A stretch of DNA of 6,485 bases, taken from NCBI GenBank assembly GCA_023253415.1, contig JALRGK010000130.1, positions 1 through 6,485 on the forward strand. The letters are read 5' to 3'. This document shows, piece by piece, positions 6,082 through 6,485 of this stretch. Made by a program: the position numbers and the translations under genes. The stretch comes from Rhodocyclaceae bacterium. Lineage in GTDB: Bacteria; Pseudomonadota; Gammaproteobacteria; Burkholderiales; Rhodocyclaceae. The notes beneath the pieces are model-generated. The model had not been told where the DNA came from and did not search any database. It saw nothing but the letters and a program-made list of their open reading frames with translations. The first letter of the stretch is position 1. Each line of letters opens with the position of its first letter.

Positions 6082-6485
6082 TTAACAAGCAACTATCCCC
6101 AACCTCTCGAGACTCTGCGCCATCGTCTGCATTCCGAACTGCTGCCCGGTTTGCATGGCGGACACCAGCTGTGCTGTTTTGTTCTCGCGAATGAGATTGC
6201 GAACGGCCGGTGTGGCCACTAGGATTTCATGTGCTGCAATCCGACTCCGAGCCTCTCCATCGGACCGAACCACCAGCTGCTGCGCTACCACGGCACGCAA
6301 CACATCCGCCAAGAGCGTGCGGGCCAGATCGCGCTCTTCGCCGGGAAATACATCCAGAATGCGCTCAATGGCCTGCGGTGCTGACGCCGTATGCAGCGTG
6401 GCCAACACCAGATGGCCCGTTTCTGCCGCAGTCAGTGCCAACCGGATGGTTTCAAGATCTCGCATTTCCCCTAACAGAATCACAT
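6082..6485 (-). CDS. pilT: PilT-type type IV pilus retraction ATPase (partial: C-terminal part only)
   Basis: The gene reads leftwards and its 5' part lies beyond the right edge, so about 134 C-terminal residues are visible of a family of roughly 345. The GTG at 6483-6481 is an internal valine, not a start, because it falls in the Walker B strand VILLGEMRD. The His box GHLVLATLHTASA follows, then RILDVFPGEE, the retraction motif AVRNLIRE and QTGQQFGMQT. From family knowledge, AIRNLIRE and GMQT point to PilT, the hexameric cytoplasmic ATPase that depolymerises type IV pili, rather than PilU or PilB. Only 13 residues follow GMQT before the TAA stop at 6084-6082, which looks shorter than the usual PilT tail. 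The gene converges on pqiC and appears unrelated in function to the pqi genes. Confidence 0.9.
   Translation of the reverse strand, partial: VILLGEMRDLETIRLALTAAETGHLVLATLHTASAPQAIERILDVFPGEERDLARTLLADVLRAVVAQQLVVRSDGEARSRIAAHEILVATPAVRNLIRENKTAQLVSAMQTGQQFGMQTMAQSLERLGIVAC

Noticed and set aside
6077..6088. TTGTT/AACAA inverted repeat at the convergent junction
   Set aside because: It is AT-rich with a 2-nt spacer and no U-run, so too weak to call a terminator or an operator.
6481..6483. GTG at the right edge as the start of the - strand gene
   Set aside because: It falls within the Walker B strand of PilT, so it is an internal valine and the gene continues past the window.

Overview
The window is a densely packed chromosomal segment from a Gram-negative bacterium, most likely a betaproteobacterium. 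The reasons are protein-level resemblances: a YeeZ-like atypical SDR in the betaproteobacterial style, a HemJ-type protoporphyrinogen oxidase, a stand-alone RlmL-type methyltransferase without the RlmK half, a pqi operon in which pqiA is split into two genes, and a type IV pilus retraction ATPase. No search was run, so the taxonomic call is an inference. Six genes lie head to tail on the + strand. A seventh, on the - strand, runs off the right edge.

Left block (1-2570): an atypical SDR-like protein, hemJ (overlapping it by 7 nt) and an rlmL-like 23S rRNA methyltransferase (12 nt after hemJ). The tight spacing suggests one transcript for these housekeeping genes. Hand-counted stretches are about 65-68 % G+C.

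Middle block (2586-6040): pqiA (first half), pqiA (second half), pqiB and pqiC. The joins are ATGA, an 11-nt overlap and TAATG, so translation is probably coupled. Together they should encode a Pqi-type envelope lipid-transport system. The two PqiA half-proteins are inner-membrane partners, PqiB is an inner-membrane-anchored three-domain MCE protein reaching across the periplasm, and PqiC is an outer-membrane lipoprotein. Base composition here is lower and more variable (about 38-57 % G+C in sampled lines).

Right edge (6082-6485, - strand): the C-terminal part of a PilT-type ATPase, convergent with pqiC across a 41-nt gap with no convincing terminator.

Nothing here is a clearly new system. 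The points most worth a second look are an N-to-K change in the catalytic (N/D)PPY motif of the RlmL-like enzyme, the two-gene split of PqiA, the loss of the Tyr/Lys catalytic pair in the SDR-like protein, and a short PilT tail.
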